From Chrysiogenia bacterium (GTDB taxonomy: Bacteria; JAGRBM01), in contig JAGRBM010000161.1 in the NCBI GenBank assembly GCA_020434085.1, positions 1 through 26,889 of the forward strand: DNA of 26,889 bases. Reading direction: 5' to 3'. The translations under genes were made by a program, and so were the position numbers. The notes under the pieces are model-generated. The model had not been told where the DNA came from. It saw only the letters and a list, made by a program, of their open reading frames with translations, and searched no databases. Numbering within the stretch: the stretch's first letter is position 1; each line of letters opens with the position of its first letter. This document shows positions 25,956 through 26,889 of the stretch, piece after piece.

Positions 25956-26889
25956 GAGGCCCCTCCTCGCGCGCCGCGTGGCGCGGATTTCTTGCTGTGT
26001 TTGGCCAGTCCCATTTTGCCGGGATTGAGCAGGCCCTGCGGATCGAGCTGCGCGCGAAGCCCTGCATAGAGATCCTGCAGCGCGCCGTGCTCGGCGTTCA
26101 TCCATTTGGCCTTGAGCTCGCCCACCCCGTGGTGGTGCGAGATGGTGCTGCCGCAGGCATGGGCGGCGTCCATGGCCTTGCTCCAGATGGCGTCGTATTT
26201 CTCGAGCACTTTGTCCTCGCTCTCGCTGCGCGCGACGATGGAGAAATAGAGCGAGGCGCCCGTGATGTAGGCGTGCGAGAGGTGACAGAGCACGATCATG
26301 GCCTCGCTCGCCAGTGCGGCGCGGACTTTTTCGTAGAGCGCGGGAAGCGCGCTCCAGGTGGCGGCGAGCTCGATCGTATCGAGCACCATGCCCTTGTTCG
26401 GGAGCACCTTCGACATGTTGTAGGAAACATCGTAGCGATGTTCCCACCAGCGCCTGGCAGGTCCCTCGCCCAGCGCGTTGCCGCCCAGTCCCTCGCAGAT
26501 CTCCGCGAGCTTTTTCGCCTCGAACGCGGTGAGGCGCTGCTCGCCCTCACAGACGAATACGCCCAGGATCCCCTTCACCTGAATCTTCATGTGCGAGGCA
26601 TTGAGCTGGGTATCGGCCTCGTCATAGAGCCGCACGACCGCCGGGGTGAGCCCGCGCTGCATGATCTCGCGCACGCTCTCGGTGGCCACGTTCCAGTCGG
26701 GAAACTCAAACGAGAGGAACTCGCGGTGCTCGGGGTAGCGGTGAATGCGTAACTTGGCCGCCGTCACAATCCCCAGAGTTCCCTCGGCGCCGATCATGAT
26801 CTGCTTGAAGTCGGGTCCTGCCGCAGAGCGCGGTGCGTCGGGCGTGACGAACTTGCTGCCGTCAGGCAGCACGCATTCGAGCCCCACCA
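25952..26889 (-). CDS. FAD-linked oxidase, AGPS-like (partial, N-terminus beyond the right edge)
   Basis: The C-terminal 311 residues of a flavoprotein of the VAO/AGPS (alkyl-dihydroxyacetone-phosphate synthase) family. The end of the FAD-binding domain is seen (IMIGAEGTLGIVTAAKLRI). The cap and substrate domain follows, with RRWWEHRYDVSYN and the AGPS-type STISHHHGVGELKAKWM, and then the closing LDPQGLLNPGKMG. Residues upstream are off the window. The HHHGVG motif argues for AGPS-like rather than glycolate or lactate oxidases. The stop overlaps the Fe-S gene start (GTGA), so the two are probably one complex or pathway. Confidence 0.9.
   Translation of the reverse strand, partial: VGLECVLPDGSKFVTPDAPRSAAGPDFKQIMIGAEGTLGIVTAAKLRIHRYPEHREFLSFEFPDWNVATESVREIMQRGLTPAVVRLYDEADTQLNASHMKIQVKGILGVFVCEGEQRLTAFEAKKLAEICEGLGGNALGEGPARRWWEHRYDVSYNMSKVLPNKGMVLDTIELAATWSALPALYEKVRAALASEAMIVLCHLSHAYITGASLYFSIVARSESEDKVLEKYDAIWSKAMDAAHACGSTISHHHGVGELKAKWMNAEHGALQDLYAGLRAQLDPQGLLNPGKMGLAKHSKKSAPRGARGGAS

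Noticed and set aside
24834-26447. Fe-S protein extended to a 537-aa start at 26447
   Set aside because: The extra 164 residues lie inside the FAD oxidase gene in another frame and look random; the GTG at 25955 has an RBS and the family N-terminus.

Overview
This is a GC-rich bacterial chromosomal segment, almost fully coding, with 30 protein genes and no rRNA, tRNA, CRISPR array or insertion sequence that I can see. The gene families and their order suggest a Gram-negative deltaproteobacterium in the broad sense (Myxococcota/Desulfobacterota-like). It has an outer-membrane chaperone (Skp/OmpH), lipoproteins, a CpoB-like TPR protein, sigma-54 next to HprK/PTS-Ntr genes, and dprA-topA-trmFO-xerC-hslVU. 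The species-level placement is inference.

Region 1 (1-9941, minus strand) reads as one long operon: CpoB-like lipoprotein, LysM protein, dprA, topA, trmFO, xerC, hslV, hslU (cut by the left edge). A sigma-70-like promoter lies at 9983-10012. Junctions are tight (4-nt GTGA overlap hslV/hslU, 23-nt overlap dprA/topA), and the few intercistronic gaps carry RNA hairpins. The dprA-to-hslU order matches the Firmicutes smf-topA-trmFO-codV-clpQ-clpY operon.

Region 2 (9942-11526, plus strand) is a small accessory-looking island. An AT-rich stretch with nested palindromes is followed by a 75-aa orphan protein with a strong RBS and a strong terminator, then an ankyrin-repeat lipoprotein with a C-terminal CsgG/TolB-like domain.

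Region 3 (11542-16751, minus strand) is the rpoN regulatory cluster: rpoN, hpf, ptsN (EIIA-Ntr), hprK, rapZ, EIIA-Man and HPr. HPr has both the phosphorylatable His and the regulatory Ser, and HprK is complete, so HPr is probably controlled by Ser phosphorylation. No enzyme I gene is present. Upstream of rpoN lie a good sigma-54 (-24/-12) promoter match, a perfect IHF consensus and a 12-bp inverted repeat covering the -12 element, which together suggest autoregulated sigma-54 expression.

Region 4 (16942-23204) is mixed: a secreted protein of unknown function, two stand-alone receiver-domain proteins, a glutaryl-CoA-dehydrogenase-like acyl-CoA dehydrogenase ending at a bidirectional terminator, a minus-strand set (VOC protein, TPR protein, YkgJ-type cysteine cluster protein, PaaI-type thioesterase, receiver protein), and thymidylate kinase.

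Region 5 (23189-26889, minus strand) holds Skp/OmpH and a tightly coupled trio: an AGPS-like FAD oxidase (cut by the right edge), a CCG-domain Fe-S protein and a diacylglycerol-kinase-family lipid kinase. This looks like a lipid or ether-lipid-related redox module. Most of the window is well-known housekeeping. The least explained parts are the rpoN control region, the 10.0-11.5 kb island and the FAD/Fe-S/lipid-kinase trio.
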